Shown one piece after another: positions 26,729-35,462 of a DNA stretch of 64,000 nucleotides (its first letter is position 1; the number at the start of each line of letters is the position of its first letter). The stretch is from Nocardia grenadensis NBRC 108939. Lineage in GTDB: Bacteria > Actinomycetota > Actinomycetes > Mycobacteriales > Mycobacteriaceae. The stretch spans positions 124,001 to 188,000 of the forward strand of contig NZ_BDCJ01000020.1 in NCBI RefSeq assembly GCF_001613445.1, in the 5' to 3' direction. Below the pieces are notes generated by a model. It saw only the letters and a list, made by a program, of their open reading frames with translations. It did not search any database and was not told the DNA's origin. Both the position numbers and the translations under genes were made by a program.

Positions 26729-27444
26729 CCGGGCTTCTCGACGGTCGCCGGATCCTGGTCACCGGCGCGCTCGGGGGTATCGGTACGGCGGTGACCCGGC
26801 TGATCGAGTCCGAGGGCGGCACGGTGGTCGGCATCGATCGTCCGGAGTCCGTGGCACGCGCCGGCGCACCCGCGGCGTACGGTCTCGACCTGACGGCCGC
26901 GGGAGCCACGGCCCGGGTCCAGCAGCTCTGCCGGGAGCTCGGTGGCATCGACGGACTGGTCAACAACGCCGGGATCGAGTATCGGGCCGCGCTCGGTGAG
27001 CACACCGACGACGACTGGTCACGGGTCATGGCTGTCAATCTCGACGTGCCGTTCCGGCTCGGCCGCGACCTCGCGGGCCTGCTCGAGTCCCGAGTCGACG
27101 CGGCGATCGTCAACATCTGTTCGATCGCGGTCACCGGATTCGCCGGCCAGGTGGCCTATGACGCGAGCAAAGGAGGCCTGCAGACACTGACCCGCTCGCT
27201 CGCGGTGGAACTCGGCCCCCGGGGCATCCGCGCCAACGCGATCTGTCCGGGATTCATCGATACTCCGATGCTCGACACCGGCTCCCTGCGCGGCCTCGCC
27301 GCCAAGGTGGCCCGCGGTCTGCCGCTGCGTCGGCTCGGCATCCCCGACGATATCGGGCACGCCGTGGTGTGGTTGCTCAGCGGTCGTTCCCGATACATCA
27401 CCGGACAGTCGCTCTACGTCGACGGAGGCATGACGCGCTCATGA
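26725..27444 (+). CDS. SDR family oxidoreductase
   Basis: 239 residues, classical SDR: TGALGGIG cofactor loop, NNAG, catalytic Ser in NICSIAV, YDASK, and the end SLYVDGGMT. The Asp after the second strand (GIDRP) suggests NAD. The start overlaps the preceding stop (ATGA), and the stop overlaps the next start. It probably oxidises a hydroxyacyl-CoA or alcohol intermediate of the pathway. Confidence 0.92.
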   Translation: MTGLLDGRRILVTGALGGIGTAVTRLIESEGGTVVGIDRPESVARAGAPAAYGLDLTAAGATARVQQLCRELGGIDGLVNNAGIEYRAALGEHTDDDWSRVMAVNLDVPFRLGRDLAGLLESRVDAAIVNICSIAVTGFAGQVAYDASKGGLQTLTRSLAVELGPRGIRANAICPGFIDTPMLDTGSLRGLAAKVARGLPLRRLGIPDDIGHAVVWLLSGRSRYITGQSLYVDGGMTRS

Positions 27445-28262
27445 AAGCCCAGGACGAGCTCACCGCACCGCAATCCACACTGCGGGTCACGCTGCCGGGC
27501 CCCGGCATCGTCTGGATCACCCTGAACCGCCCGCACCGCCTCAACGCCATCGATCGCCGACTCGGAGCCGAACTGTGCGCCGAACTCGAGCGGCGCTTCG
27601 CCGACCGCGCGACCCGGGTCGTCGTGCTCACCGGCGAAGGACGTGCCTTCTGTGCCGGTGACGATCTCGGCGCGGTCGAGGAACATTTGCGCGGTGACCG
27701 CACCAACTCGCCGGTGGTGGGTGACACCGCCGATCCCATCTACCTGCGCATCATCGAGATGATTCTGACGGCCCGGGTGCCGGTCATCACTTCGATCAAC
27801 GGCTTCGCTGCCGGGGCGGGCGCCGAGCTCGCCTGTGCCGGTGATCTGCGCATCGCTGCCAGCAGCGCCCGCATCGGCAGCGGCCTGCTGCGGGTCGCCC
27901 AAGCGGGCAGCGTCGCCATGCTGGGCCGCCTGGTCGGCCCGGCGCGGGCCACCGAGATCTACCTCTCCGGCGAGTTGCTGGACGCGGCCGCCGCCGAGCG
28001 GGCCGGAATCTTCGGCCGCGTGGTACCGCCGGCGGAACTCGTGGCGGTCACGCTGGTCGAGGCCGAGCGGTTGGCCCGATCGGCCACCGCCGCGATCGGA
28101 TTGTTCAAAGAACTGCGCGAACGCTGTATCGGTCAGCCGATCGAAATGGCGTTGCGCCTACAGAACTCGGTGCACATTCGTAACAACGTCGAAGTCGCCG
28201 ACGCCCACGAGGGCGCGATGGCCTTCCTGGAAAAGCGTGACCCGCACTTCGTGGGCAGATAA
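27441..28262 (+). CDS. Enoyl-CoA hydratase/isomerase family protein
   Basis: 273 residues, crotonase fold: RLNAIDRRLGAEL, GRAFCAGDDL and the oxyanion segment INGFAAGAGAEL. Of the two Glu used by true hydratases, the second is present (ATEIYLSG) but the first position reads GLLRVA without Glu. So isomerase, hydrolase or lyase chemistry is as likely as hydration. ATGA overlap with the SDR upstream. Confidence 0.9.
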   Translation: MKAQDELTAPQSTLRVTLPGPGIVWITLNRPHRLNAIDRRLGAELCAELERRFADRATRVVVLTGEGRAFCAGDDLGAVEEHLRGDRTNSPVVGDTADPIYLRIIEMILTARVPVITSINGFAAGAGAELACAGDLRIAASSARIGSGLLRVAQAGSVAMLGRLVGPARATEIYLSGELLDAAAAERAGIFGRVVPPAELVAVTLVEAERLARSATAAIGLFKELRERCIGQPIEMALRLQNSVHIRNNVEVADAHEGAMAFLEKRDPHFVGR

Positions 28263-28275
28263 GGGGCACAACGCC

Positions 28276-29034
28276 ATGAACATCTTCGGTTCCTTCGACC
28301 AGCACGTCGCCGTCATCACCGGCGCGGCCAGCGGTATCGGTGCCGCCTCGATGAAGTTGTTCCGGCAGGCCGGGGCGACAGTCGTCGGCCTCGACCTGCA
28401 CGCCGGCCCGGACATCCTCGCGTGCGACGTCTCCGACCCCGCAGCCGTGGACGCGGCGCTCACCGAGGTGGTGGACCGCCACGGCCGGCTCGATATCGTC
28501 CACGGCAACGCGGGTATCAATATCGCCGGTCGCGCGCATTCGCTCTCCGACCAGGACTATCGCCGGGTGATGGGTGTGTGCTGCGACGCCAACTTCTACC
28601 TCGTCCGGTCCGCGGTCGGCCATATGCGCGAAACCGGTGGGGTTTTCGTCTTCACCACCTCGATGTGCGGTGTGGGCGCCACACCGAGGTCGCCGGTGTA
28701 CAACATGGCCAAACACGCGCTGATCGGTCTGACCCGGTCGGTGGCGGTGGATTACGGCTCCCAGAACATTCGCGCGGTGGCGCTGGTCACCGGCCCCACC
28801 CACACCGCGATGGTCGACGAACTGTGGCCCGAGGGCCTCCTGCGGCAGACCCTGGTCGACTCCACGTCCGTCGGACGACTGAGTACCCCGGAAGAACAGG
28901 CGCGGGTCGCGGTGTTCGCCGCGCTGCCCGGCTCGGCCTACCTGACCGGTGGTGTCCTCACCGTCGACGGCGGCGCCACCGCGGGATGGAACGAGATGGC
29001 CACCCGCATGCTGACCCTCACCGCACAGGCATGA
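28276..29034 (+). CDS. SDR family oxidoreductase
   Basis: 252 residues: TGAASGIG loop, GNAGIN, Ser in TTSMCGV, YNMAK, and TVDGGATAGWNE near the end. The Asp in GLDLH favours NAD. It follows the crotonase gene by 13 bases and overlaps the next start by ATGA. It is one of three SDRs in this operon, so the pathway has several carbonyl/alcohol interconversions or the enzymes serve different stereoisomers. Confidence 0.92.
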   Translation: MNIFGSFDQHVAVITGAASGIGAASMKLFRQAGATVVGLDLHAGPDILACDVSDPAAVDAALTEVVDRHGRLDIVHGNAGINIAGRAHSLSDQDYRRVMGVCCDANFYLVRSAVGHMRETGGVFVFTTSMCGVGATPRSPVYNMAKHALIGLTRSVAVDYGSQNIRAVALVTGPTHTAMVDELWPEGLLRQTLVDSTSVGRLSTPEEQARVAVFAALPGSAYLTGGVLTVDGGATAGWNEMATRMLTLTAQA

Positions 29035-30710
29035 ACCCCGACGCGAGCTGGCACAGCGATGTCGAGAGCCCGATGCGGGACGGCGTCGTGCTGCGTGGCG
29101 ATCTCTGGCGACCGGCCCGGCCCGCGCCCGTGGTGATCTTCCGAACTCCCTACGGCCGCCGCAAGATCAGCTCCGATGTCCTCCGGCCGATGGACTGCGT
29201 GGAGTCCGGTTACGCGGCCTTCGTCCAGGACACCCGGGGACGGTTCGGCTCCGACGGTGCGTGGAAGCCGATCATGTGGGATCAAGAGGCCCTCGACACC
29301 CACGATACGGTCGAGTGGGCAGCGGCCCAGCCCTGGTGTGATGGGACGGTGATCCTGGCGGGCACTTCCTATGGCGGGATCCTGTCCATGCTCGGCGCGG
29401 CCACGCGCCCGCCACATCTGGCCGGTGTGGCCGCGGCCATGGTGACGACCGGCAGTCGTGACCGGGCGGAGATGGGCGGCGCGCTGCGGCTGGACCACCT
29501 GTTCGGCTGGATGATCTACATGGCCGCCGACTGGCTCGCCCGCAATCCCGAGTACGCAGACGCCGACAACGTCGCCCTGCTCGGGTCGTTATTCGCCGAC
29601 CCGATGGCGGCGATGCGGTCGTGGCCGCCGTCGGCGAATCCGCTCGCCCGGCTGCGTGGCTTTCCGCTCGATGTCGAGCAGTTGCTCGCGGGGGCCGGGA
29701 CAACACTGCCGGAGTGGGCGCCGGAGGCGATCGAGGTGCCGGTGTTCGTGAGTACGGGCTGGTACGACGTCTACGCGTCGTCGACGATCGATACCTTCAC
29801 CGCCGGGGCGGCCGCGCATCCCGAGGTGCCGTATCGGCTGGTCATCGGGCCGTGGGCGCATACCGGGCCCCTCCAGCACATCCAGGGTGAGGTCAACTTC
29901 GGTGTGTCGGCCTCGGCGGCGGCGATCGGCCTGCCCACCCGGCAACTGGAATTCTTTCGGCGATGCGCCGACACCGCACCAGTGCTGCCGTCACGGCAGG
30001 TCGACTACTTCCTGATGGGCGCCGACGAGTGGAGGTCCGACGATCGGTGGCCGCCGAGGGAAGTGGTGTCGCAGCGATTCCGGTTGATTTGTGGCGCGGC
30101 CGAGGGCCGGGCCGGCGGACTGGTTTCCGAGGAGAATCGGCAAGGCGAGGACGGTATCGACACCTACGTCCACGACCCGCTCTCGCCGGTGCCGAGCCGG
30201 GGCGGCCGGCTTCTGCACCTGGGTCGCCTCGCTCCGGGGCCGATCGATCTCGGCCGGCATTGCGCGCGCGCCGACACGCTCCACTACCTGTCCGCGCCGC
30301 TGGAACAGGCCGTGGATGTGGTGGGCGCGGTATCGATGACGGTGTGTGTGAGCCTCGACCGCTCCGACACCGACCTGTTCATCAGGCTGATCGACCGGCA
30401 TCCCGACGGTCGGCTGCTGCCCGTGGCCGAAGGCAACACCCGGGTGCGGTTCCGTGACGACCTGACCACCGCGCGTCCGTTGCCGCCTGGCGAAACAGCT
30501 GTCATCACTGTCGATCTGGGCAATACCGCCCAGCGGTTCGCGGTCGGGCACCAGCTCGGCGTACTGGTGACGAGCAGTAACTTTCCGCACGTCGATCGTA
30601 ACTTCGATATCGCACCGGTCACCGTCGACCCACCGCCGGTCACCGTGAGTCTGCACACCGCGGGCTCGATGCTCACCCTCGACATCCTTCCTGGCGAAAG
30701 GACCCGATGA
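29031..30710 (+). CDS. CocE/NonD family hydrolase
   Basis: 559 residues. N-terminal alpha/beta hydrolase of the X-Pro dipeptidyl-peptidase/cocaine esterase type with GTSYGG (nucleophile Ser near residue 115), the acid in STGWYDVYAS and His in GPWAHTG; C-terminal jelly-roll domain with SLDRSDTDLFIRLIDRHPDG. These enzymes split esters or amides. No signal peptide is seen, so it acts in the cytoplasm. In this operon it may release the acid that enters the CoA route, or cleave a late intermediate. Confidence 0.92.
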   Translation: MNPDASWHSDVESPMRDGVVLRGDLWRPARPAPVVIFRTPYGRRKISSDVLRPMDCVESGYAAFVQDTRGRFGSDGAWKPIMWDQEALDTHDTVEWAAAQPWCDGTVILAGTSYGGILSMLGAATRPPHLAGVAAAMVTTGSRDRAEMGGALRLDHLFGWMIYMAADWLARNPEYADADNVALLGSLFADPMAAMRSWPPSANPLARLRGFPLDVEQLLAGAGTTLPEWAPEAIEVPVFVSTGWYDVYASSTIDTFTAGAAAHPEVPYRLVIGPWAHTGPLQHIQGEVNFGVSASAAAIGLPTRQLEFFRRCADTAPVLPSRQVDYFLMGADEWRSDDRWPPREVVSQRFRLICGAAEGRAGGLVSEENRQGEDGIDTYVHDPLSPVPSRGGRLLHLGRLAPGPIDLGRHCARADTLHYLSAPLEQAVDVVGAVSMTVCVSLDRSDTDLFIRLIDRHPDGRLLPVAEGNTRVRFRDDLTTARPLPPGETAVITVDLGNTAQRFAVGHQLGVLVTSSNFPHVDRNFDIAPVTVDPPPVTVSLHTAGSMLTLDILPGERTR

Positions 30711-31513
30711 TGTCGGTCTGGACCGAACGACACGAGGCCGCAGTGGCCGTGCTGTCGTACCGAAACCCACCCCGGAACTTCCTCACTTTCGCCGCGCTCG
30801 CCGAACTGGGGGAGATACTGCGGCGGATCGCCACCGACGACACGATCTCGGTGGTGGTGCTGCGCAGTGAGGTTCCCGGCTACTTCGTGGCGCACGCGGA
30901 TCTGGCGGAACTGGCCCTGCTCGCCGCTGGCTCCGTGCCGGAGGCTCGTTCCTGGTACACCACCATGCGGCTCGTCGAAACCATGCCGCAGCCGGTGATC
31001 GCCGCGATCGACGGGCAGGCCTGGGGCGGTGGTGTCGAACTCGCCCTGTCCTGTGCGTTGCGCTGGGCGAGCGAGTCGGCGCACTTCGCGTTGATCGAGA
31101 CATCGCTGGGCATCATCCCGGGAGCGGGCGGGACACAACGGCTGATGCGGCTCGTCGGCCGTGGCGACGCCACCGAAATGGTGTTGAGCGGAGAACCTGT
31201 CGATGCCGGGCGGGCGCGGCAGATCGGATTGATCGGCCGGGTCTTCGCGACCGAGGGCTTCGACGAGGCCGTTCTGGCCGCCGCCACGAGGCTGGCTCGG
31301 AAGCCACGGGCAGCGCTCGCGGCGGCGAAACGAGTGCTGCGCGACGGCGCCGAGCTGGGTGTCACCGATGCTTTCCGTCTCGAGGGTGCCGCCTTCGCGG
31401 AGCTGCTCGCGACGCCGGAATCCGCTGCGTTGCAGGAGCGTGCGCGACACGCCTATGCCACCGCAGCCGACGACGACCCGGTGCACTTCGGCACCTACCG
31501 AGAGGAGCGCTGA
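30707..31513 (+). CDS. Enoyl-CoA hydratase/isomerase family protein
   Basis: 268 residues, crotonase fold: IDGQAWGGGVEL oxyanion segment, then IETSLGIIPGAGGTQRL and ATEMVLSGE, so both catalytic Glu positions of classical hydratases are filled. It is therefore the better candidate of the two crotonases for true hydration. Near the N-terminus NPPRNFLTFAAL replaces the usual RPxxxNAL. ATGATG start overlapping the CocE stop. Confidence 0.9.
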   Translation: MMSVWTERHEAAVAVLSYRNPPRNFLTFAALAELGEILRRIATDDTISVVVLRSEVPGYFVAHADLAELALLAAGSVPEARSWYTTMRLVETMPQPVIAAIDGQAWGGGVELALSCALRWASESAHFALIETSLGIIPGAGGTQRLMRLVGRGDATEMVLSGEPVDAGRARQIGLIGRVFATEGFDEAVLAAATRLARKPRAALAAAKRVLRDGAELGVTDAFRLEGAAFAELLATPESAALQERARHAYATAADDDPVHFGTYREER

Positions 31514-31514
31514 T

Positions 31515-32270
31515 ATGCCCGGCGGCGTCGCGGTCGTCACCGGTGCGAGCCGGGGAGTGGGCCGCGCGATCGCCCTCGAACTCGCCGACCTGGGCTATGA
31601 CATCGCCGTGGGTTACTACTCCCGAAATGGCGATGCCGCCGACGTGGTCCGCGCGATCGAGCGCTTCGGCCGGTCGGCGTGTGCGGTGCAGGTCGATACG
31701 CGCGATCCCGGCTCGTGCCGTGCGATGGTCGACCGGGCGCGCACGCTGGGGCCGGTCCGGGCTGTCGTCGCCAACGCGACCGGATTCGCCGACTCCTCGC
31801 CCGCGCTGACCTCGACGGTGCAGACTTCGATCGAGACCTACACCGAAATGTTCACTGCCCGGGTGGGCTCCGTGCTCGGCCTGGTCGAGGCGGCGGGCGA
31901 CGATCTACGCAATGGGGGTCGAATCGTCGCCGTCAGCAGCACCGGTACCCGGCGATACGTTCCCGGGTACGCACCCATCGCGGTATCGATGGCGGCGACG
32001 GAAGCCGTGATCCGCTACTTGGCCGTGGAGTTGGGCCGCGTAGGCGTCACCGCGAATATCGCCAGCGGCGGGGTCATCGACACCGACGCCTTGTCGGCCG
32101 TCTCGCCGGACCCGGAGCGCCTCAAGAGACTGGTCGCCAAGTCGACTCCGCTCGGCCGGGTGGGCCGGGCCCCCGACCTCGCCCGCCTGGTGAAGTTCCT
32201 GTGTGGCGACGACGGCGCATGGGTGAACGGCCAGACCGTGATCGCCGACGGCGGCAATCTGATCGCGTAA
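31515..32270 (+). CDS. SDR family protein with altered active site
   Basis: 251 residues: TGASRGVGRAIA cofactor loop, ANATG, VSSTGTRRYVPGY, and TVIADGGNLI near the end. Like FabL-type SDRs the Tyr and Lys would be six residues apart, but the Lys position reads Met (YAPIAVSMAATEA). Without that Lys, normal proton transfer is doubtful. It may be a non-catalytic partner or use another residue. It is the last gene of the second catabolic operon, starting one base after the crotonase stop. Confidence 0.88.
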   Translation: MPGGVAVVTGASRGVGRAIALELADLGYDIAVGYYSRNGDAADVVRAIERFGRSACAVQVDTRDPGSCRAMVDRARTLGPVRAVVANATGFADSSPALTSTVQTSIETYTEMFTARVGSVLGLVEAAGDDLRNGGRIVAVSSTGTRRYVPGYAPIAVSMAATEAVIRYLAVELGRVGVTANIASGGVIDTDALSAVSPDPERLKRLVAKSTPLGRVGRAPDLARLVKFLCGDDGAWVNGQTVIADGGNLIA

Positions 32271-32360
32271 CCCGCTCGGTGCGCGGACGCCGAGCCGCTG
32301 ATCGTCGAATGCGGCGCCGGCGCGCTCAACCGGCCTTGATCGGGGGCTCTGATTTTGTGG

Positions 32361-32415
32361 TTGACGTCACACCTTGGATCGATTATTTTTCATTACAACG
32401 CGTAATGTAATGAAA
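32361..32415 (+). promoter_or_regulatory. Duplicate promoter and TetR operator
   Basis: -35 TTGACG (32361-32366), 17 bases, -10 TATTTT (32384-32389), then a perfect inverted repeat: TTTCATTACA (32388-32397), 8 bases, TGTAATGAAA (32406-32415). The same promoter start (TGTGGTTGAC) and the same 10-8-10 operator precede the hydrolase at 34518, so this is a diverged copy under the same TetR. Confidence 0.8.
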
Positions 32416-32425
32416 GGAGTGGTTC

Positions 32426-32491
32426 GTGCGCGACGAGGTGCGATTCTTCAGTGGCGGGGTAAAGCCGCGGGGCGGAGTGAGTGCGCGATGA
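32426..32491 (+). pseudogene. 21-codon remnant of an alpha/beta hydrolase N-terminus
   Basis: GTG start with AGGAG upstream. The 21 residues begin MRDEVRFFSGGVKPRGG and then stop; the complete hydrolase at 33625-34518 begins MREDVEFLSGGVSLRGW. The stop overlaps the next ATG (ATGA at 32488), so it may now serve as a translated leader coupled to the following gene. Too short for any fold; read as the surviving 5' end of a duplicated hydrolase gene. Confidence 0.65.
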
Positions 32492-32799
32492 GTAGACGAC
32501 CCCGCCCGAGGCGGCAAGGTGGCGAACGCGCCCGTCCCGCCGATGCGGCCACGGGGCTGACACTGCACGACCTGCAGATCGTCAGTCGCGTGCTCGGGTT
32601 CGGTAGTGCCGAGGATCTGGTCGGCAGCGAGCTGTGGCTCGGCCCATCCGGCAGTCGGCCATCGAAGGAGGGTGTTGCCGACCCGCCGACTCGGCCGGCG
32701 CTGTCGCCCTCGGCGGGTGAGGGCTGTCCGGGTGGATGCGAAGGCGGCCGGCATCATGGTCGCAACGGTTGCCGGCACCTCGCCACACCGCGGCGGTGA
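32488..32799 (+). CDS. Hypothetical protein (103 residues)
   Basis: Not recognised. A basic N-terminus (MSRRPRPRRQGG) is followed by a short helix-like block TLHDLQIVSRVLGFGSAEDL and then low-complexity Gly/Pro/Arg sequence. Its ATG overlaps the stop of the 21-codon frame and its stop is five bases before the DUF4254 start. That spacing favours translation in one operon; the composition of the second half is less like a real protein. Confidence 0.4.
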   Translation: MSRRPRPRRQGGERARPADAATGLTLHDLQIVSRVLGFGSAEDLVGSELWLGPSGSRPSKEGVADPPTRPALSPSAGEGCPGGCEGGRHHGRNGCRHLATPRR

Positions 32800-32804
32800 T
32801 TCGG

Positions 32805-33281
32805 ATGCCGGCGATCATCTGTTCTACGCTGCCCACCTGTTCGGCGCGCCCGGCGCACTACGCGTTACCGACCGGGGAGGAACTGCTGTCGGCGATCCGA
32901 GGTCATCACGTCGGACCTCACCCGCTGGCCCGGGTCGCCTGTCGGCTCGGACGGCTTCATCGTCCGGATGCACGGAGTTCGGTCCGCGCGAAACGATACT
33001 TGCGCAACGCCTTGGCGCGGCAAGCCGACCGGTGGGTGGCCGACCACGCGCCGGCACCGCATCCCGCCGCCACCCTGCACTCGGAATCCATGGGCGCGGT
33101 GATCGATCGACTCGCCCGCCAGCAGGTCTACGCATATCACCTGCTGATGACCACGAAGCCGTCCGACCCGGTCGTGCACGCGCAGTGGTACCGGCTCGCT
33201 CAGCTGATCGACGACTACACCGATCTGGCCACCGCGGTGACGACCGGGGCGCGACGCCTGCCGATTACGCCGATCGCGTAG
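32805..33281 (+). CDS. DUF4254 domain protein
   Basis: 158 residues. It matches the DUF4254 proteins frequent in Nocardia: LPTGEELLSAIRGHHVG-type start, CRLGRLHRPD, DRWVADHAP, SMGAVIDRLARQQVYAYHLL and TTGARRLP at the end. The function of the family is unknown; it looks all-helical and cytoplasmic. ATG 32805 is taken; the frame stays open upstream to 32736. It is apparently expressed from the duplicated TetR-controlled promoter at 32361-32415. Confidence 0.75.
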   Translation: MPAIICSTLPTCSARPAHYALPTGEELLSAIRGHHVGPHPLARVACRLGRLHRPDARSSVRAKRYLRNALARQADRWVADHAPAPHPAATLHSESMGAVIDRLARQQVYAYHLLMTTKPSDPVVHAQWYRLAQLIDDYTDLATAVTTGARRLPITPIA

Positions 33282-33624
33282 GTGGCGAGCGCCTCGACCA
33301 CTGCCCTCGAAGCCCCGAGAGGCTGCCTCCCGGGGCTTCGGCAACCGGCGATGAACTCGCGGGTGCCGCGGGTGCCGCCGGTGGCCGCCTCGGTCCGGCC
33401 GCGTGGAAGCGGCGAGCTGCGTCGCAGGCCCATTCGGTCATCGCGCGCGGTCGACCGGACGCAGCATCCGTGGTTCGCATACCGCAGATCGCTTCTCGCT
33501 GCATTTCGCCTCGACCTCGCAGCACGCGGCCGATCCGTCGTCCCTGCGGGGGCGCCGCTGTCGGGGTCGCGATCTCATGACGTCGAGGCTGCGACTCGAT
33601 TCGATCGCCGTGGGAGTCGGTCCG
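33282..33624. terminator. Intergenic region with terminator-like hairpin
   Basis: Convergent region of 343 bases. GAAGCCCCG (33309-33317) and CGGGGCTTC (33331-33339) form a perfect 9-bp stem with a 13-base loop 27 bases after the DUF4254 stop. No coding frame with family similarity is seen in the rest. Confidence 0.55.
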
Positions 33625-34518
33625 TCACTGCTCGGCGAGGTTCGTCAGCAAGAAGTCGCGGGCGGCCGAGGCCGCCTGATCGAATCGCTCACCGTATACC
33701 GCGAAGTGACCTCCGGGGATCAGGGTGAGCTGTTTGGGCTCCAGGGCGTCGGCGTAGCTCTGTAGGGCGATATCGCTGGGCGTGAGGGTGTCTTTCTCGG
33801 CGATCACCATCAGTAGGGGAGTCGGGGAGACTCGGCGTAGGAACGCCTCTGGTGCGTAACCCTGGAATTTGTCCACGCTGGAGAGCGTGACCTCGTTGCG
33901 CCAGGTCGGTACCTGTGGGCCGTTGGCCAGCAGCCATTCGTAGACCTCCGTTCCCGGCATCGCGACCAGTTCGGTGGGGTCGTCGGAGGCGGCCTTGATC
34001 ATCTGGTGCGGTTCGCCCGCGGCGCGGGCCGACCGGTCCGCGGCGATCGCCTGATGTACGGCGGGCAGCATGATCGATGGCACGAGGCGGCCGAAGGTCG
34101 CCCAGCCGTTGGTCAACGGGACCTGCGACACAACGGCTCGGACTCGGCGGTCGGTGGCGGCGACGACCAGGACGTGGGCACCGGCGTAACTGGTTCCCCA
34201 GATGCCGATCCGATCGCTGTCGATTCCGTCGAGTGTCTGTGCGTAGGTCACCGCGTCGCGATAACCCTCGATCTGTGCGCCCGGGTCCACCTCGAAGCGC
34301 GGTTCGCCGTCGGAGGTGCCGAATCCGGGATGGTCGTAGACCAGGCAGGCCAGCCCGGCGGCGCTGAATACCTCGGCGAACGGTGCGACCCATTCCTTGA
34401 CGCCGGCGAATCCGTGTGTCATCACCACCAGGGGCACGGCGCCGGTGCGGCCTTCCGGTCGATACAGCCACCCGCGCAGGGAGACACCACCGCTGAGGAA
34501 CTCCACGTCTTCACGCAT
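33625..34518 (-). CDS. Alpha/beta hydrolase
   Basis: 297 residues. Oxyanion region MTHGFAGVKEW, nucleophile elbow GTSYAG (Ser near residue 110), late Asp in IAEKDTLTP and His in IPGGHFAVYG: a complete triad of a dienelactone-hydrolase/peptidase-like enzyme. The substrate is unknown. GAAAGG precedes the ATG. The promoter has a 28-bp TetR operator, and the TetR gene lies directly upstream on the same strand. Confidence 0.9.
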   Translation of the reverse strand: MREDVEFLSGGVSLRGWLYRPEGRTGAVPLVVMTHGFAGVKEWVAPFAEVFSAAGLACLVYDHPGFGTSDGEPRFEVDPGAQIEGYRDAVTYAQTLDGIDSDRIGIWGTSYAGAHVLVVAATDRRVRAVVSQVPLTNGWATFGRLVPSIMLPAVHQAIAADRSARAAGEPHQMIKAASDDPTELVAMPGTEVYEWLLANGPQVPTWRNEVTLSSVDKFQGYAPEAFLRRVSPTPLLMVIAEKDTLTPSDIALQSYADALEPKQLTLIPGGHFAVYGERFDQAASAARDFLLTNLAEQ

Positions 34519-34528
34519 CGCGAAACCT

Positions 34529-34556
34529 TTCCATTACATTGCGACGTGTAATGGAA
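34529..34556. promoter_or_regulatory. TetR operator at the hydrolase promoter
   Basis: Perfect 10-bp arms TTCCATTACA and TGTAATGGAA separated by 8 bases, just after -35 TTGACC (in the TetR-hydrolase gap) and overlapping a -10 TAAGTT on the minus strand. The architecture is identical to the element at 32388-32415. Confidence 0.8.
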
Positions 34557-34595
34557 CTTAGGCGAGCCGACGATATGAGGTCAACCACAGAATTA

Positions 34596-35201
34596 TCAGC
34601 GCTGGTATCGACCTACGGCATCGAGTGCGGACTGCACCGTGCGTTGTACGAATTCCTCGTCGATCGGCCCGAGTTCGGGTAACAGTGCTCGCATGAGCAT
34701 CGGCCCGGTGATGAGATCACACACCCATTCGGAATCGAATCCGGGTTCGATCTCGCCGCGGGCGGTCGCGCGTTCCAGGATCGTGGCCGTGGAACGCCGG
34801 CGTGGTCGTAGGAACTGCTCTTGGAATCGTCGTGCGGCCTCCGGGGTGCGACCGAGCTCTTCCAGCAGGCCCGGCACTGCCCGGCGCAGCACCGGATCGT
34901 TGAACAGGTCACGCTGATGTTGCTGGATCGCGAGCAGCTCGGCCTCGATCCCACCCAGGTCCTCGGCGCCGGGCTGCAGTCCGTACCGGTCGATCAGTAC
35001 CGAGACCACGAGATCGGCCCGGGAACTGTACCGGCGGTAGAGTGCGGGCCTGCTCGTCCCCGCCGCATCGGCGACGGCCTGGAGGGTGAGCGCGCCGTAA
35101 CCGCGTTCGGCGATCAGTTCCGCGGCGGCCTCGAGCAGTGCGGCGTCCACTCGGCTGTCGCGTGGACGGCCGGTGCGCGGACCAGCGGAGTTATCCAGCA
35201 T
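34596..35201 (-). CDS. TetR family regulator
   Basis: 201 residues with an HTH at about 17-65 (LTLQAVADAAGTSRPALYRR) and a TetR C-terminal domain of the type with LLPELGPIDEEFVQRTV. It lies 77 bases upstream of the hydrolase gene on the same strand. The 10-8-10 palindromes before the hydrolase and at 32388-32415 are its most likely targets, making a two-promoter local regulon. Confidence 0.9.
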   Translation of the reverse strand: MLDNSAGPRTGRPRDSRVDAALLEAAAELIAERGYGALTLQAVADAAGTSRPALYRRYSSRADLVVSVLIDRYGLQPGAEDLGGIEAELLAIQQHQRDLFNDPVLRRAVPGLLEELGRTPEAARRFQEQFLRPRRRSTATILERATARGEIEPGFDSEWVCDLITGPMLMRALLPELGPIDEEFVQRTVQSALDAVGRYQR

Positions 35202-35462
35202 GGCTTCACCGTACCGAGGTGATCACCGACATCGCAGAACGGTCGCGGGGCGGGACACGGAGCTACACCGTTGATAGCGTTCTCGCTTCGCCGGGCCCGA
35301 ATGGGTGGATCGCACCGTTCGGCTTCGGCGGTTTCGTGTCCCAGCGGAATGTGGGGTCATGATCCGGTTCTCTTCCGGCATTGGTGCGATCGTGGCCGGC
35401 GGACGGGGCGAACAGGTCGTCGACCGACCACTGATAGTCGGCGTGCGCTCCGACGCCGAGCG

